From the NCBI RefSeq assembly GCF_039908645.1, contig NZ_CP150917.1, forward strand, positions 3,359,501 to 3,423,500: 64,000 nucleotides of DNA, written 5' to 3'. Below are positions 26,703 through 35,559 of the stretch, in pieces (the stretch's first letter is position 1; every line of letters starts with the position of its first letter). A program made the position numbers and the translations under genes. This stretch comes from Pseudomonas helvetica (GTDB lineage: Bacteria > Pseudomonadota > Gammaproteobacteria > Pseudomonadales > Pseudomonadaceae). Below the pieces are notes generated by a model. That model made no database searches, was not told where the DNA came from, and worked only from the letters and a program-made list of their open reading frames with translations.

Positions 26703-27892
26703 CGTGCGCTCTCCACTGGCGTGGCAACCGCCAGTGCAGCGGCTTCGTCAGCCTTGATCGGTGCGACTTTGACGCCTGGCGCAATGCGTGACTGGCCTTG
26801 CACGACAACCGTTTCTCCGGCGGCCAATCCCTGACGAATCCACTGCTTGCCATCGACCACTGCGGCCGCATCGACCTGACGTGGTTGCACCCGTTGATCG
26901 GCGCCGACTACATAGACGAAGTTGCCCTGACGACCGAACTGCACGGCATTGGCCGGCACCACCGTGACGTCCTGGTGGGTGCTGACCAGCAAGCGTGCGC
27001 TGACCAATTCGCCAGGCCACAACTGGTTGCCACTGTTGTCGAACTCGGCCTTCAACTGGATCTGACCGCTCGCGGCGGCGACCTGGCTGTCAATGAAGCT
27101 CAGACGGCCGCGAGCGATTTCCTGATGGCCATCGCGGGTCATGGCGACCACTTGCAAGGCGCCCTTGGCGTTTTCTTCAAGGATCTGCGGGAGTTCGTCC
27201 TGGGAGACGGCGAAGGCCACCGAGATCGGGTTCATCTGGGTAATGGTTACCAGCCCCGTGGCTTCCGCACCGTGGGCGATGGCACCGACGTCCAGCAAGC
27301 GCTGGCCGGTACGCCCGGTCAGCGGCGCCTTGACCTGGGTGAATTCCAGTTGCAGGCGCGCGGTGTCGAGTGCCGCCTGGTCGGCCTGCACCGTGGCCTG
27401 TTGCGCTGCCAGTTCGGCGCGATAGGTGTCGACATCCTGAGTCGGCCCGGCCTTGGCGGCCGCCAGTTTGCTGGCCCGGTCCAGGCTCACCCGCAGGTTG
27501 GCCAGTTGCGCTTGATCCTTGGCCACCAGCGCTTGCGCCTGAGCCACCTGAGCCTGGTAAACCCGTGGATCGATCACCGCCAGCAGACTGCCGGCGTTCA
27601 CGGTCTGGCCTTCCTTGAACAAGACTTTCTGCAACTCGCCATCCACCCGGACGCGCACATTGACGCTGTTGAGCGGCTGGACATTGCCAATCGCACTGAG
27701 CCAGATCGGCAGGTCCTGTTGGCTGACTTGCGTCAGTTGCACCGGCACGGCGGCTGCCTCGGTTTTGGCCGGTGCCGCGTGAGCCCGCTTGACCCACTGA
27801 AATCCACCTGCACCTGCGCCCAACAGGAGAATCAGTAGCGCCCAGGAGAGTGCTCGATGGCGAGGGTTCGCAACGCGTTGCTTGGCATTCAT
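26699..27892 (-). CDS. RND efflux membrane-fusion (adaptor) protein
   Basis: Periplasmic adaptor of 397 residues (MdtA-like) linking the RND permease to the outer-membrane channel. There is one N-terminal membrane anchor (about 16-35), then a lipoyl/beta-barrel half VNVRVRVDGELQKVLFKEGQTVNAGSLL, a coiled-coil hairpin rich in Ala/Gln (about 115-175), and the barrel domain LVTITQMNPISVAFAVSQDEL. Its ends overlap both neighbours by four bases, so the three pump components are translationally coupled. Confidence 0.92.
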   Translation of the reverse strand: MNAKQRVANPRHRALSWALLILLLGAGAGGFQWVKRAHAAPAKTEAAAVPVQLTQVSQQDLPIWLSAIGNVQPLNSVNVRVRVDGELQKVLFKEGQTVNAGSLLAVIDPRVYQAQVAQAQALVAKDQAQLANLRVSLDRASKLAAAKAGPTQDVDTYRAELAAQQATVQADQAALDTARLQLEFTQVKAPLTGRTGQRLLDVGAIAHGAEATGLVTITQMNPISVAFAVSQDELPQILEENAKGALQVVAMTRDGHQEIARGRLSFIDSQVAAASGQIQLKAEFDNSGNQLWPGELVSARLLVSTHQDVTVVPANAVQFGRQGNFVYVVGADQRVQPRQVDAAAVVDGKQWIRQGLAAGETVVVQGQSRIAPGVKVAPIKADEAAALAVATPVESAR

Positions 27893-29289
27893 GGGTGTGA
27901 CGCCTGAGAAGGAGAAAGGGAAGCGATGGCGTCGGGCGTGAAATCGCCGCCCAGCGCCCGGAACAAACCGACGGCGGCCTGCAGGTGTTGCAGGCGCACC
28001 TGCAGCAGCGTGTCTTCGGCCTGATACTGGGTGCGCTCGACGATCAACAAAGTCTGGAAGTCGGTGGAGCCCAGCCGATATCGAACCTGCGCCAACCTGG
28101 CGGCCTCGCGGGCGGAATCCACTGCGGCCTGATTCAAGGCAAAGCTTTTATCCAGTTCGCGGGTGGCGCTCAGTTGGGTTTCGACATCTTGCAGCGCCTC
28201 GATCACTGACTCGCGGTAGCTGGCGGTCAGTTCCTGCACGTGGGCCTGATCAACGTGCAATTGACCCGTGAGCTGGCCGCCGGTGAACACCGGTTGGGCC
28301 AAGGTGCCGACGACGCTCCAGATGTTGCCGCCAGCAATGGTGTCGATACCGCCAATCAGGTCCAGCGACAGATTCGGCAAGAACGCCGCACGGGCGCCCC
28401 CGACATCGAAGTTGGCCGAGACCAGTCGCGCTTCGGCTGCTTGCACATCGGGCCGTTGGCGCAGCAGGCCGATCGGCAATCCAGCGGACGGACGCGGCAT
28501 CTGCAAGCCCTCAAGACCAGAGTTTTTCAGGTGAAAACCTTGTGGCGTCTCGCCCACCAGTACCGCCAATTGGTAGAGCGCCAGATCGCGCTGCTGACGC
28601 AAAGGTGGCATCGCCGCCTGAAAGGTTTGCAGGGCGTTGCGTTGCTGCGCCACTTCAAGATTGGACACGGCGCCCTGGCTGGCCTGGACTTCGACCAGAT
28701 CGAGTACCTGCTTGGCGTCATCGGCAATCGACTGGGCCAGGCGCAGCTGTTCTTCCAGCGACAAGACCTGGAAGTAGCTGTCGGCGATGCTCGCCCCCAG
28801 ACTCATGCGCAGGGTTTGCGCGTCGAACACACTGGCATTGGCCAGCGCGTCGGCAGAGTCCGCGGCTGCGCGCTGTTTGCCCCAGAAGTCCAGCTCGTAG
28901 GTCGCTTGGGCGAACACGCTGCTTTTCTTGGTGGTGCCGTAATTATTCTGACGCTGGACATTGCCGCCCAGCGTCAGCGTCGGATATTGCCCGGCGCCGA
29001 CCACCTGAGCCGAAGCGCGGGCCTCTTCGATGCGGCTGGCCGCGGCTTTAAGGGTGTAATTGGCCGAGAGGCCGCGGGTGATCAGGTCATTTAGTTCAGC
29101 GCTGTGGAATTCGCTCCACCACTGCCCTCCCCGTGCCGCGGTCGTTTGCCCGGCGCCATTCCAGTTTGCCGCCAGCGGCAACTCCGGTTGATGGTAGGCG
29201 GGCACCATCGAGCAACCACCGAGCATCAATACGCCCAGCAGCACCGATATTGATAAAAAGTTACGCCTCGGTGAGGTTGCAACTGACAT
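27889..29289 (-). CDS. Outer-membrane efflux lipoprotein (NodT/OprM family)
   Basis: TolC-like outer-membrane channel of about 466 residues that completes the tripartite pump. A lipoprotein signal is present, with lipobox LGGC near residue 26. The two internal repeats typical of the family are visible (LKAAASRIEEARASAQVVGAGQYP and QAAEARLVSANFDVGGARAAFLPNLSL). Start is uncertain: GTG at 29295 has GGAG five bases before it and ATG at 29289 is six bases further in; the difference is two residues. Confidence 0.9.
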   Translation of the reverse strand: MSVATSPRRNFLSISVLLGVLMLGGCSMVPAYHQPELPLAANWNGAGQTTAARGGQWWSEFHSAELNDLITRGLSANYTLKAAASRIEEARASAQVVGAGQYPTLTLGGNVQRQNNYGTTKKSSVFAQATYELDFWGKQRAAADSADALANASVFDAQTLRMSLGASIADSYFQVLSLEEQLRLAQSIADDAKQVLDLVEVQASQGAVSNLEVAQQRNALQTFQAAMPPLRQQRDLALYQLAVLVGETPQGFHLKNSGLEGLQMPRPSAGLPIGLLRQRPDVQAAEARLVSANFDVGGARAAFLPNLSLDLIGGIDTIAGGNIWSVVGTLAQPVFTGGQLTGQLHVDQAHVQELTASYRESVIEALQDVETQLSATRELDKSFALNQAAVDSAREAARLAQVRYRLGSTDFQTLLIVERTQYQAEDTLLQVRLQHLQAAVGLFRALGGDFTPDAIASLSPSQASHP

Positions 29290-29382
29290 TGGCACGCGAT
29301 CTCCGGCTGAAACGTTTGTGGAGCCTGTCCACGAATCAGCCGAAGATAGCCAACAGCGCCTTGCAGAGCGTTCGCCTGCAGG

Positions 29383-29396
29383 TAAACTTTTATTTA
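29383..29396. promoter_or_regulatory. TAAACTTTTATTTA repeat, copy 1 (before OMF gene)
   Basis: 14-base sequence identical to 30109-30122. It overlaps the response-regulator stop codon and lies about 95 bases upstream of the outer-membrane-factor start. It is a candidate binding site for the regulator. Confidence 0.4.
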
Positions 29397-30083
29397 ATCG
29401 GGCTCGCGACGGCCCTGAAAGCTGTAACCCGCCCCCGGAATGGTCTTGATCAGCGAGTACTCGAAACCTTCGTCAAGTTTGCGCCGCAGACGATGGATAT
29501 GTTTGTCGATGACATTGTCGTTGGGGTCGAAGGTGTAATCCCAGGCGCTGTCGAGCAGCATGTCGCGGGTGACCACCTGACCGCTGTGGCGCATGAGTTT
29601 TTCCAGCAGCAACGCCTCACGCTGTTGCAAGACAATGCTACGGCCTTGACGCACCGCCGTACGCGTCGCGCAGTCGAGTTCGAGTTCGCCGACCTGCAGC
29701 TTGCGCCCTGCCGCACTTGGTTGATCGGCGCCGCGAAGCAAGGCATCGAGGCGCGCGAGGACCTCGGCGAATGCGTAGGGTTTTGCCAGGTAATCGTCGC
29801 AACCGGCTTGCAGGCCTTCGACCTTTTGCGCGGTGGTCGACTGAGCACTGAGCATCAACACCGGGATACGCAGGCCGCGACTGCGTATCGCCCGCACCAG
29901 GGCGATACCGTCGAGCCCCGGCAGGCGCCGGTCGACAATCAACGCGTCATGAATCCCTTCCAGGGCCATGGCCAGTCCATCGTTGCCGTCTTCGGCGACA
30001 TCCACTACATGCCCGCTTTCCGTCAGCCCACGCAGCAGGTAGGTAGCGGTCTGGGCATCGTCTTCAACGACTAGAATGCGCAA
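29394..30083 (-). CDS. OmpR-family response regulator of the RND pump operon
   Basis: Two-domain regulator of 229 residues. The receiver (1-115) has the acidic pair EDD, a phospho-acceptor Asp in DALIVDRRLPGLDG (near 51) and Lys in CDDYLAKPYAFAE. The C-terminal winged helix (about 130-225) includes LQQREALLLEKLMRHSGQVVTRDMLL and VIDKHIHRLRRKLDEG. It heads the pump operon, about 100 bases ahead of the outer-membrane factor. A 14-base repeat flanks the gene on both sides, suggesting autoregulation. Confidence 0.9.
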   Translation of the reverse strand: MRILVVEDDAQTATYLLRGLTESGHVVDVAEDGNDGLAMALEGIHDALIVDRRLPGLDGIALVRAIRSRGLRIPVLMLSAQSTTAQKVEGLQAGCDDYLAKPYAFAEVLARLDALLRGADQPSAAGRKLQVGELELDCATRTAVRQGRSIVLQQREALLLEKLMRHSGQVVTRDMLLDSAWDYTFDPNDNVIDKHIHRLRRKLDEGFEYSLIKTIPGAGYSFQGRREPD

Positions 30084-30108
30084 GGAGCTTTCTCTCTTAA
30101 CAGGAACC

Positions 30109-30122
30109 TAAACTTTTATTTA
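30109..30122. promoter_or_regulatory. TAAACTTTTATTTA repeat, copy 2 (between divergent regulators)
   Basis: Exact copy of the 14-mer at 29383, 26 bases upstream of the pump regulator start and within the 120-base divergent gap to the second two-component system. It could control either direction. Confidence 0.4.
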
Positions 30123-30203
30123 TCCGGCGGCGACGTTGGCGTCTTCCTGGGTTTGACACACTATGCCATCTCTCCACTCGTTCAAGTGACCGGTTCAACT
30201 CCC

Positions 30204-30896
30204 ATGACCCATGTTCTGGTCGTCGAAGACGACAGCTCCACCGCCCGCGAAATTGAAGCAGCCCTGCAGGACCACGGGTTTACCGTCACGTGCGTGAACA
30301 ATGGCCGCGACGGTTTGCTCAAAGCCCTCAGCGAGCCCTTTGATCTGATCGTGCTCGACCGGATGCTGCCGGGCGGCATCGATGGGCTGGGCGTATTGAC
30401 CGCCTTGCGAGCGGCGAGCGTGAGTACGCCGGTGTTGATCCTCAGTGCCCTGAGCGCGCTGGATGAGCGTGTTCGAGGCTTGCGCGCCGGTGGCGATGAC
30501 TACCTGACCAAGCCTTTCGAATTCATCGAGCTGACCGCACGGCTGGACGCCTTGAGCCGTCGCCGTGCCGAACCCGCCACCCGCGAGCCGGACAATCAAC
30601 TGCGCGTCGGCAACCTGCACGTCGACCTGTTACGCCGCAGTGTGCGCCGTGGCGATCGAACCATCGACCTGGTTCCGCGTGAATACGCGTTGCTGGAACA
30701 CCTGATGCGCAACGCCGAACAGGTGGTCACGCGCACCATGTTGTTTGAAGCCGTGTGGAATTACAGCTACGACGAGCGCACCAATGTCATCGAGGTGCAT
30801 ATCGGCCGCCTGCGTCGCAAGATCGACGCCGAAGGTGAACCCCAGATGATCCACACCATTCGGGGGGCCGGCTATGTTCTCCGTTCACCTGAGTGA
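30204..30896 (+). CDS. OmpR-family response regulator (second system)
   Basis: Regulator of 230 residues. The receiver contains EDDSSTAREIE, a phospho-acceptor Asp in FDLIVLDRMLPGGIDG and GGDDYLTKPFEFIE. The winged-helix domain contains LVPREYALLEHLMRNAEQVVTRTMLFEAVWNY and VIEVHIGRLRRKID. The ATG at 30204 gives the family N-terminus MTHVLVVEDD; an upstream in-frame start is rejected. The ribosome site is weak. It overlaps the kinase gene by 23 bases. The neighbouring Ais/Arn genes suggest a PmrA-like role, which is inference. Confidence 0.88.
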   Translation: MTHVLVVEDDSSTAREIEAALQDHGFTVTCVNNGRDGLLKALSEPFDLIVLDRMLPGGIDGLGVLTALRAASVSTPVLILSALSALDERVRGLRAGGDDYLTKPFEFIELTARLDALSRRRAEPATREPDNQLRVGNLHVDLLRRSVRRGDRTIDLVPREYALLEHLMRNAEQVVTRTMLFEAVWNYSYDERTNVIEVHIGRLRRKIDAEGEPQMIHTIRGAGYVLRSPE

Positions 30897-32247
30897 GATT
30901 CCGCGCACCATCAGTTTTCGCACAGGCCTGATGTTCCTCGGGCTGTTCGGCTGCTCGTTTCTGGCGCTATTTGGCTACATTTACTGGCAGACCGCGTTTT
31001 ACCTGAAGACCGAGGCCGACACTGCACTCTATCGTCAGGTAGAGAACCGCAGTCAGCAAACCCCGCAACTGCGGGAAGAGGAAATCCGCAAACACGCCAT
31101 TTCAGACACAGAAGGCCGCCTGCCCCACAGTTTGTTCGATGAAAACGGCCAGTACATGGTCGGCGCCATTCATCAACTGCCAGCGTTCAAAAAATATGAT
31201 CGCCCCGCCGAGTTCGACTGGCAAAAAACCAATGATCGCTCCCGTCCGGTGCGGTTTATCGTTCATAAACTGGAAGACGGCAAAACCTTGCTGGTCGCCC
31301 AGGACATGCATGATATCGGCGAGTTCGACGAACTTTTGGTTCATGCGCTGGTTTCCGGTGGGGTCCTGCTGCTGGTGGTCGGCCTGTTAGGGGCGATCGG
31401 CCTCGGCTACTCGGCACGGCGCCGTCTCGACAAGTTGAGCGACTCGATCAAAGGCATCATCGAGGGCGACTTGAGCAGCCGCTTGCCCACCCTGGGCAAC
31501 AACGATGACATCGACCGCCTCGCCAACGTCGTCAACGGCATGCTCGATGAACTGGAACGCTTGATGAGCGAGGTCAAGGGCGTCTGTGACGACATCGCCC
31601 ACGACCTGCGCACGCCCCTGACCCGGCTGATTGCCGGCCTTGAGCGCGCGCAACGGCGGGGTCTGCGCGAGGACGAATACGCCGCCAGCATTGATTCGGC
31701 CCTGACCGAGGCCAAGGGCCTGCTGCTGACGTTCCGTGCCTTGCTGCGCATTTCCGAAATTGAGGACAGCGCACGACGCAGCCACTTTGCGCCGGTCGAT
31801 CTGAACCTGATTGGCGCCGATGCCACCGAACTCTACGAACCGCTGGCCGAGGAGCGCGGCATCAGCCTGGCGTTCCATGCCGGCGCGCAGCCAACGCTGA
31901 TCGCTGGCGATGCGCAACTGCTGTTCGATGCCTGCTGCAATCTGCTGGATAACGCGATCAAGTTCTCACCCGACCATAGCAGCGTCAGTCTCAGCGTCAT
32001 CAGCGACGCAACGGGCGTCGGTATTCGGGTAGTCGATAACGGTCCGGGAATTGCGGAAGACGAGCGCGAGGCGGTATTTCGCCGGCTCTACCGTTCAGAA
32101 CTGAGCCGTCACACACCCGGCAACGGGTTGGGCTTGAGCATGGTGTCGGCCGTGGCGCGGTTGCACGACATGAAGCTTGCGGTCTACGACGCGGCCCCGG
32201 GTTGCCGAATCGATCTGCTGGGAAAACAGACTCACGAAACAGCTTGA
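30874..32247 (+). CDS. Sensor histidine kinase (second system)
   Basis: Membrane kinase of 457 residues and partner of the upstream regulator. The first helix is at about 20-40, a periplasmic domain extends to about 155, the second helix runs LVSGGVLLLVVGLLGAIGLG, and a HAMP linker follows. The H-box is AHDLRTPLTRLI, the N-box NLLDNAIKFSP, and the G-boxes DNGPGIAEDER and GNGLGLSMV. The periplasmic domain is rich in charged residues, as expected for a cation or peptide sensor, but the signal is unknown. Confidence 0.88.
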   Translation: MFSVHLSEIPRTISFRTGLMFLGLFGCSFLALFGYIYWQTAFYLKTEADTALYRQVENRSQQTPQLREEEIRKHAISDTEGRLPHSLFDENGQYMVGAIHQLPAFKKYDRPAEFDWQKTNDRSRPVRFIVHKLEDGKTLLVAQDMHDIGEFDELLVHALVSGGVLLLVVGLLGAIGLGYSARRRLDKLSDSIKGIIEGDLSSRLPTLGNNDDIDRLANVVNGMLDELERLMSEVKGVCDDIAHDLRTPLTRLIAGLERAQRRGLREDEYAASIDSALTEAKGLLLTFRALLRISEIEDSARRSHFAPVDLNLIGADATELYEPLAEERGISLAFHAGAQPTLIAGDAQLLFDACCNLLDNAIKFSPDHSSVSLSVISDATGVGIRVVDNGPGIAEDEREAVFRRLYRSELSRHTPGNGLGLSMVSAVARLHDMKLAVYDAAPGCRIDLLGKQTHETA

Positions 32248-32258
32248 AACAATCGGTC

Positions 32259-32284
32259 TCGGGCGGCTCTTGCCGCCTTCCCGA
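32259..32284 (+). terminator. Weak hairpin after second kinase
   Basis: TCGGGCGGC can pair with GCCGCC-TT-CCCGA across a TCTT loop, with a bulge and no T-tract. It lies 11 bases after the kinase stop. Confidence 0.35.
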
Positions 32285-32358
32285 CGACCTCACCCGAGGT
32301 CTTGGCGCAGGCGTCTTTGGTCGATGGCAATGCAATTAAAATCAAACAATTAGCTGTC

Positions 32359-32375
32359 GTTAAGGGTGGGTTAAG
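32359..32375 (+). promoter_or_regulatory. PmrA/QseB-type box GTTAAG-N5-GTTAAG
   Basis: Two direct GTTAAG half-sites separated by five bases, 160 bases before the Ais-like gene. The PmrA box known from enterobacteria is YTTAAG-N5-YTTAAG, so this matches in all but the first base of each half. It suggests control by the OmpR-type regulator just upstream. Confidence 0.55.
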
Positions 32376-32534
32376 CGTTCCAGCGAAATTTTCACATTCG
32401 TTTCACTTATCCCCCACTTGCCCGCCTCTACATTGATCATCACAAATCGACCTTCAATGCTCGCGTTTTCCGTGAACTGTCTATCCTGACTGCTTGAACG
32501 GAATCGACATTCTTCGTCTCAATACGACTTACAG

Positions 32535-33224
32535 GTGAAAGGCGTGGTTAATACTGTATTACCCAAGGACTCGCCTAAACGAGCGGTCAAAAAACGGTTT
32601 CTGAAGGTCACGCTAGCGGCGTCGGCAGTGATAGTGGCCGCTCTGGTCACGGGGTTCACCTTGTGGCCCCGGTCTCCAGCGATGCTGGCGGAAAGTGATC
32701 ACATGGCAACGGCTGGCGTATTCCAACACTGGCAGGCAGGCGATGTGGTGGTGCTGGTTCGACATGCCGAACGCTGCGATCAGTCGAAAAACCCGTGCCT
32801 GGGCCCGGCCGATGGCATTACCCAGGTAGGCAGCGCGGCATCGACGGACGTCGGCAAGGGGTTCAACGCCCTGGGCATGGACCATGCGGATGTGTTCAGC
32901 AGCCCGGCGACCCGCACGATGCAAACCGCGCAGTACATGTTTGGCAAAGAGGCGTCGAATCAGGAATGGCTGGCCCAATGTGGCAAGACCATGCGTGACG
33001 ATGTGGTCGCACACAAAACGGCACATCGCAACCTGGTCCTGGTCACGCACAGCGGCTGTATCAGCGACTTCGAGAAACAAACCGGCTTCAAGCATGCTCC
33101 CACCAGTCAGTACACCAGTTCCCTGTTCGTTTCGGTGACGGCTGACGGGCAGCTGAAAGTGCTCGGCATTGTGAATTCCGGGGACTGGCCAGCCGTGCTT
33201 GATAAGCGATTCGCCAGCAAATAA
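32535..33224 (+). CDS. Ais-like histidine phosphatase superfamily protein
   Basis: This 229-residue protein has an N-terminal membrane anchor or signal (about 23-45) and a histidine-phosphatase domain with the catalytic VVLVRHAERCD, followed by FSSPATRTMQTAQYMFG and LVLVTHSGCISDFEKQTG with the second His. It resembles Ais, which is found next to arn genes in enterobacteria and thought to act on heptose phosphates of lipopolysaccharide. Start is uncertain between GTG at 32535 and GTG at 32544. The PmrA-type box upstream and an ArnT paralogue downstream support an envelope role. Confidence 0.82.
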   Translation: MKGVVNTVLPKDSPKRAVKKRFLKVTLAASAVIVAALVTGFTLWPRSPAMLAESDHMATAGVFQHWQAGDVVVLVRHAERCDQSKNPCLGPADGITQVGSAASTDVGKGFNALGMDHADVFSSPATRTMQTAQYMFGKEASNQEWLAQCGKTMRDDVVAHKTAHRNLVLVTHSGCISDFEKQTGFKHAPTSQYTSSLFVSVTADGQLKVLGIVNSGDWPAVLDKRFASK

Positions 33225-33753
33225 TACGGTTTGCCAGGACACGCCAGCGCTGTTAACGAACTCAAAAAATAAAGCCATTACGGCAGTTCGCCAGCGCTCG
33301 CGTACATTCGAAACAAATTGAATAACTTTATTTTTTTCAGCGAGTTACTGAAAATCCGGGGATTTCACGCTTGAATGCCTGTTTGGGGAAAATCCTCAAT
33401 GGAAGACTCGACGCTCCACTTGTAGCATGCGGTGCCCGCTCACAGCGGCTCACTCACCTGCACCCGTCCAGTCCGCTGCCAGGAGGCCCAGGAATGTCAT
33501 GCGTCGACTTTATCCTTTTGCCGAGTAATGCGGCCGGCTCGCCACAGCGATGCCTGCGCCCCTGCACGCGTCCTTGTTGAAGAAGACCGGCGCAGCATCG
33601 AACGTCGTAACCAAAACACCAAAAACCGAGCAACGTCTTCCGGTATCAAGGCCGTCCCATGAAGCGAAAAATAATACTCGTCACGTATCACTTTACTGAT
33701 TGCTCACGCAGCAATCCGAACCGCCGAATGAAGTCGCAGGGAGCACGAGTCAA
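33225..33753. promoter_or_regulatory. 529-base gap upstream of the stand-alone arnT paralogue
   Basis: The left half is AT-rich with ACTTTATTTTTTT near 33325-33337. The right half is GC-rich and contains a 28-codon ORF with an ideal ribosome site (listed separately). No terminator, known operator or RNA motif could be assigned with confidence. It must carry the promoter of the downstream glycosyltransferase gene. Confidence 0.35.
33494..33580 (+). CDS. Possible 28-residue Cys-rich small protein or leader peptide
   Basis: ATG at 33494 is preceded by a perfect AGGAGG with seven-base spacing. The product begins MSCVDFILLPSNAAG and ends with a Cys/Arg/Pro tail, CLRPCTRPC, giving four Cys in 28 residues. 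It ends 173 bases before the ArnT paralogue. There is no homology evidence; it could be a leader peptide, a small protein or a chance frame. Confidence 0.3.
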   Translation: MSCVDFILLPSNAAGSPQRCLRPCTRPC

Positions 33754-35403
33754 ATGATCAAGCGCTGGGCTCTACCCTGCCTGTTATTGGCCTTCGGTCT
33801 GTTCTACCTGTTGCCGATGGTCGGCCACGGGCTATGGATTCCTGACGAACCCCGTTACGCGCAGATCAGTCAGGAGATGTTGCTGAGCGGTGACTGGGTG
33901 TCTCCGCACTTCATGGGCTTTCGCTACTTCGAGAAACCCATTGCCGGTTACTGGATGATCGCCATCGGTCAGGCGATCTTCGGCGAGAACCTGTTTGGCG
34001 TGCGTATTGCCTCGGCAGTCGCCACCGGGTTGAGTGTGTGGCTGGCATATCTGATCGCCCGTCGCCTGTGGAACGATCCGCGCAAAAGTTTCGCTGCCGC
34101 CCTGCTCTACATGAGCTTCGGCCTGATCGCCGGCCAGGCTGGCTACTCCAACCTCGATCCGCAGTTTACCTTCTGGGTCAACCTGAGCCTGGTTGCCCTG
34201 TGGTTTGCCCTGGATAACAAAACCCCACGCAGTAAACTCGGGGCCTGGGCGCTGCTCGGCTTCGCCTGCGGCATGGGTTTCCTGACCAAGGGCTTCCTTG
34301 CCTGGCTGTTGCCGGTGTTGATCGCACTGCCTTACATGATCTGGCAGAAGCGCTTTGGCGAACTGCTGCGCTATGGCCTCGTTGCGATGGTCGTCGCCAT
34401 CATCGTCAGCCTGCCATGGGTACTGGCGATCAATAGTCACGAACCGGATTTCTGGCGGTTCTTCTTCTGGCACGAACACATTCGCCGGTTCGCCGCCGAA
34501 GATGCCCAGCACACCCGGCCGTGGTGGTTCTTCCTGCCAATCATGGTGGTTTCGAGCCTTCCGTGGGCAGCCCTGTTGCCCTCGACACTGGTTCAGGCCT
34601 GGAAAAACAAGACTCAGAACACCACCGGCTTCCTGTTGCTGTGGATGCTCCTGCCGCTGGTATTTTTCAGCCTGAGCAAAGGCAAGCTGCCGACCTACAT
34701 TATGCCGTGCCTGCTGCCGCTGGCCTTGCTGATGGCCAGCACCCTGATCGATCTGGTGAGCGAGGCCCGTGGCCGGGCGATTCGTATCAACGGCCTGATC
34801 AACGTAACAATCGCGACGATTGCCCTGATTGTCCTGATCTATCTGCAGATCACCCGGCCGATCTTCGAAAACACCGAAATGTTCGCTATGTCGCTAGGCT
34901 TCATCGTGTTGGCCGGCTGGATCATCGCCAACGCCTTGCAAGCACTCCGGCCGCTGGTCTATTGGGCCGCTCCGGCGCTGGGTATCTGGCTACTGATCGC
35001 CTTGCTGCCAGCAGCCATGCCCGGCGTCATCGTCAACAGCAAAATGCCTGACCAGTTCATCGCCGAACATGTTCAGGAATTGAGCGAGACCACTTCGCTG
35101 CTGAGTAACGACCTGGGTGCGGCTTCGGCATTATCCTGGCGCCTGAAGCGCCCGCAAGTTGACCTGTACAACACTGTGGGTGAGTTGAAGTACGGTACCG
35201 ATTTCCCTGAGGCAGCACACCGCAAAGTCGACATGAACAATGTCCAGCAGTGGATGACCGAAGCCCGTAAAAAGGGCTCGGTGGGTGTGGTCATGCGGGT
35301 GAAAAATGCCCTGGAAGAGCAGGAAGTCTTGCTGCTGCCAATCGACGGCAAGCACTACAAACGGGGCGAACTGGAGATCCTGATTTTCCCGAAACTGCCC
35401 TGA
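33754..35403 (+). CDS. arnT: ArnT-like lipid A aminoarabinose transferase (stand-alone paralogue)
   Basis: Polytopic inner-membrane GT-C (GT83) transferase of 549 residues that would move 4-amino-4-deoxy-L-arabinose from undecaprenyl phosphate to lipid A. The first periplasmic loop carries the catalytic [44 protein letters not shown] and [20 protein letters not shown] are family blocks. It is highly similar along its full length to the arnT at 46645 and so is a duplicate. The in-frame TTG at 33700 is rejected because ATG 33754 (MIKRWALP) aligns with the other copy's MSKRWALP. Confidence 0.88.
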   Translation: MIKRWALPCLLLAFGLFYLLPMVGHGLWIPDEPRYAQISQEMLLSGDWVSPHFMGFRYFEKPIAGYWMIAIGQAIFGENLFGVRIASAVATGLSVWLAYLIARRLWNDPRKSFAAALLYMSFGLIAGQAGYSNLDPQFTFWVNLSLVALWFALDNKTPRSKLGAWALLGFACGMGFLTKGFLAWLLPVLIALPYMIWQKRFGELLRYGLVAMVVAIIVSLPWVLAINSHEPDFWRFFFWHEHIRRFAAEDAQHTRPWWFFLPIMVVSSLPWAALLPSTLVQAWKNKTQNTTGFLLLWMLLPLVFFSLSKGKLPTYIMPCLLPLALLMASTLIDLVSEARGRAIRINGLINVTIATIALIVLIYLQITRPIFENTEMFAMSLGFIVLAGWIIANALQALRPLVYWAAPALGIWLLIALLPAAMPGVIVNSKMPDQFIAEHVQELSETTSLLSNDLGAASALSWRLKRPQVDLYNTVGELKYGTDFPEAAHRKVDMNNVQQWMTEARKKGSVGVVMRVKNALEEQEVLLLPIDGKHYKRGELEILIFPKLP

Positions 35404-35425
35404 CGATTCCTGATGCGCCGGTTTA

Positions 35426-35455
35426 CCGGGTGACGATCTACAGATCGTCACCCGG
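35426..35455. repeat. Perfect 13-base stem hairpin after the arnT paralogue
   Basis: CCGGGTGACGATC pairs exactly with GATCGTCACCCGG across TACA, starting 23 bases after the arnT stop. No T-tract follows (GCAAGTAG), so it is either a rho-assisted terminator, an mRNA 3' stabiliser or a regulatory stem ahead of the next gene. Confidence 0.6.
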
Positions 35456-35559
35456 CAAGTAGATGATCTGCATTTTCTGACCCCCGGCGCGCAGGTCGCG
35501 GCGCTCAAAGGCACGGCGCAATCCTGCTGCTGGCGGTCGAGACCGAAGGGAAATACCAC

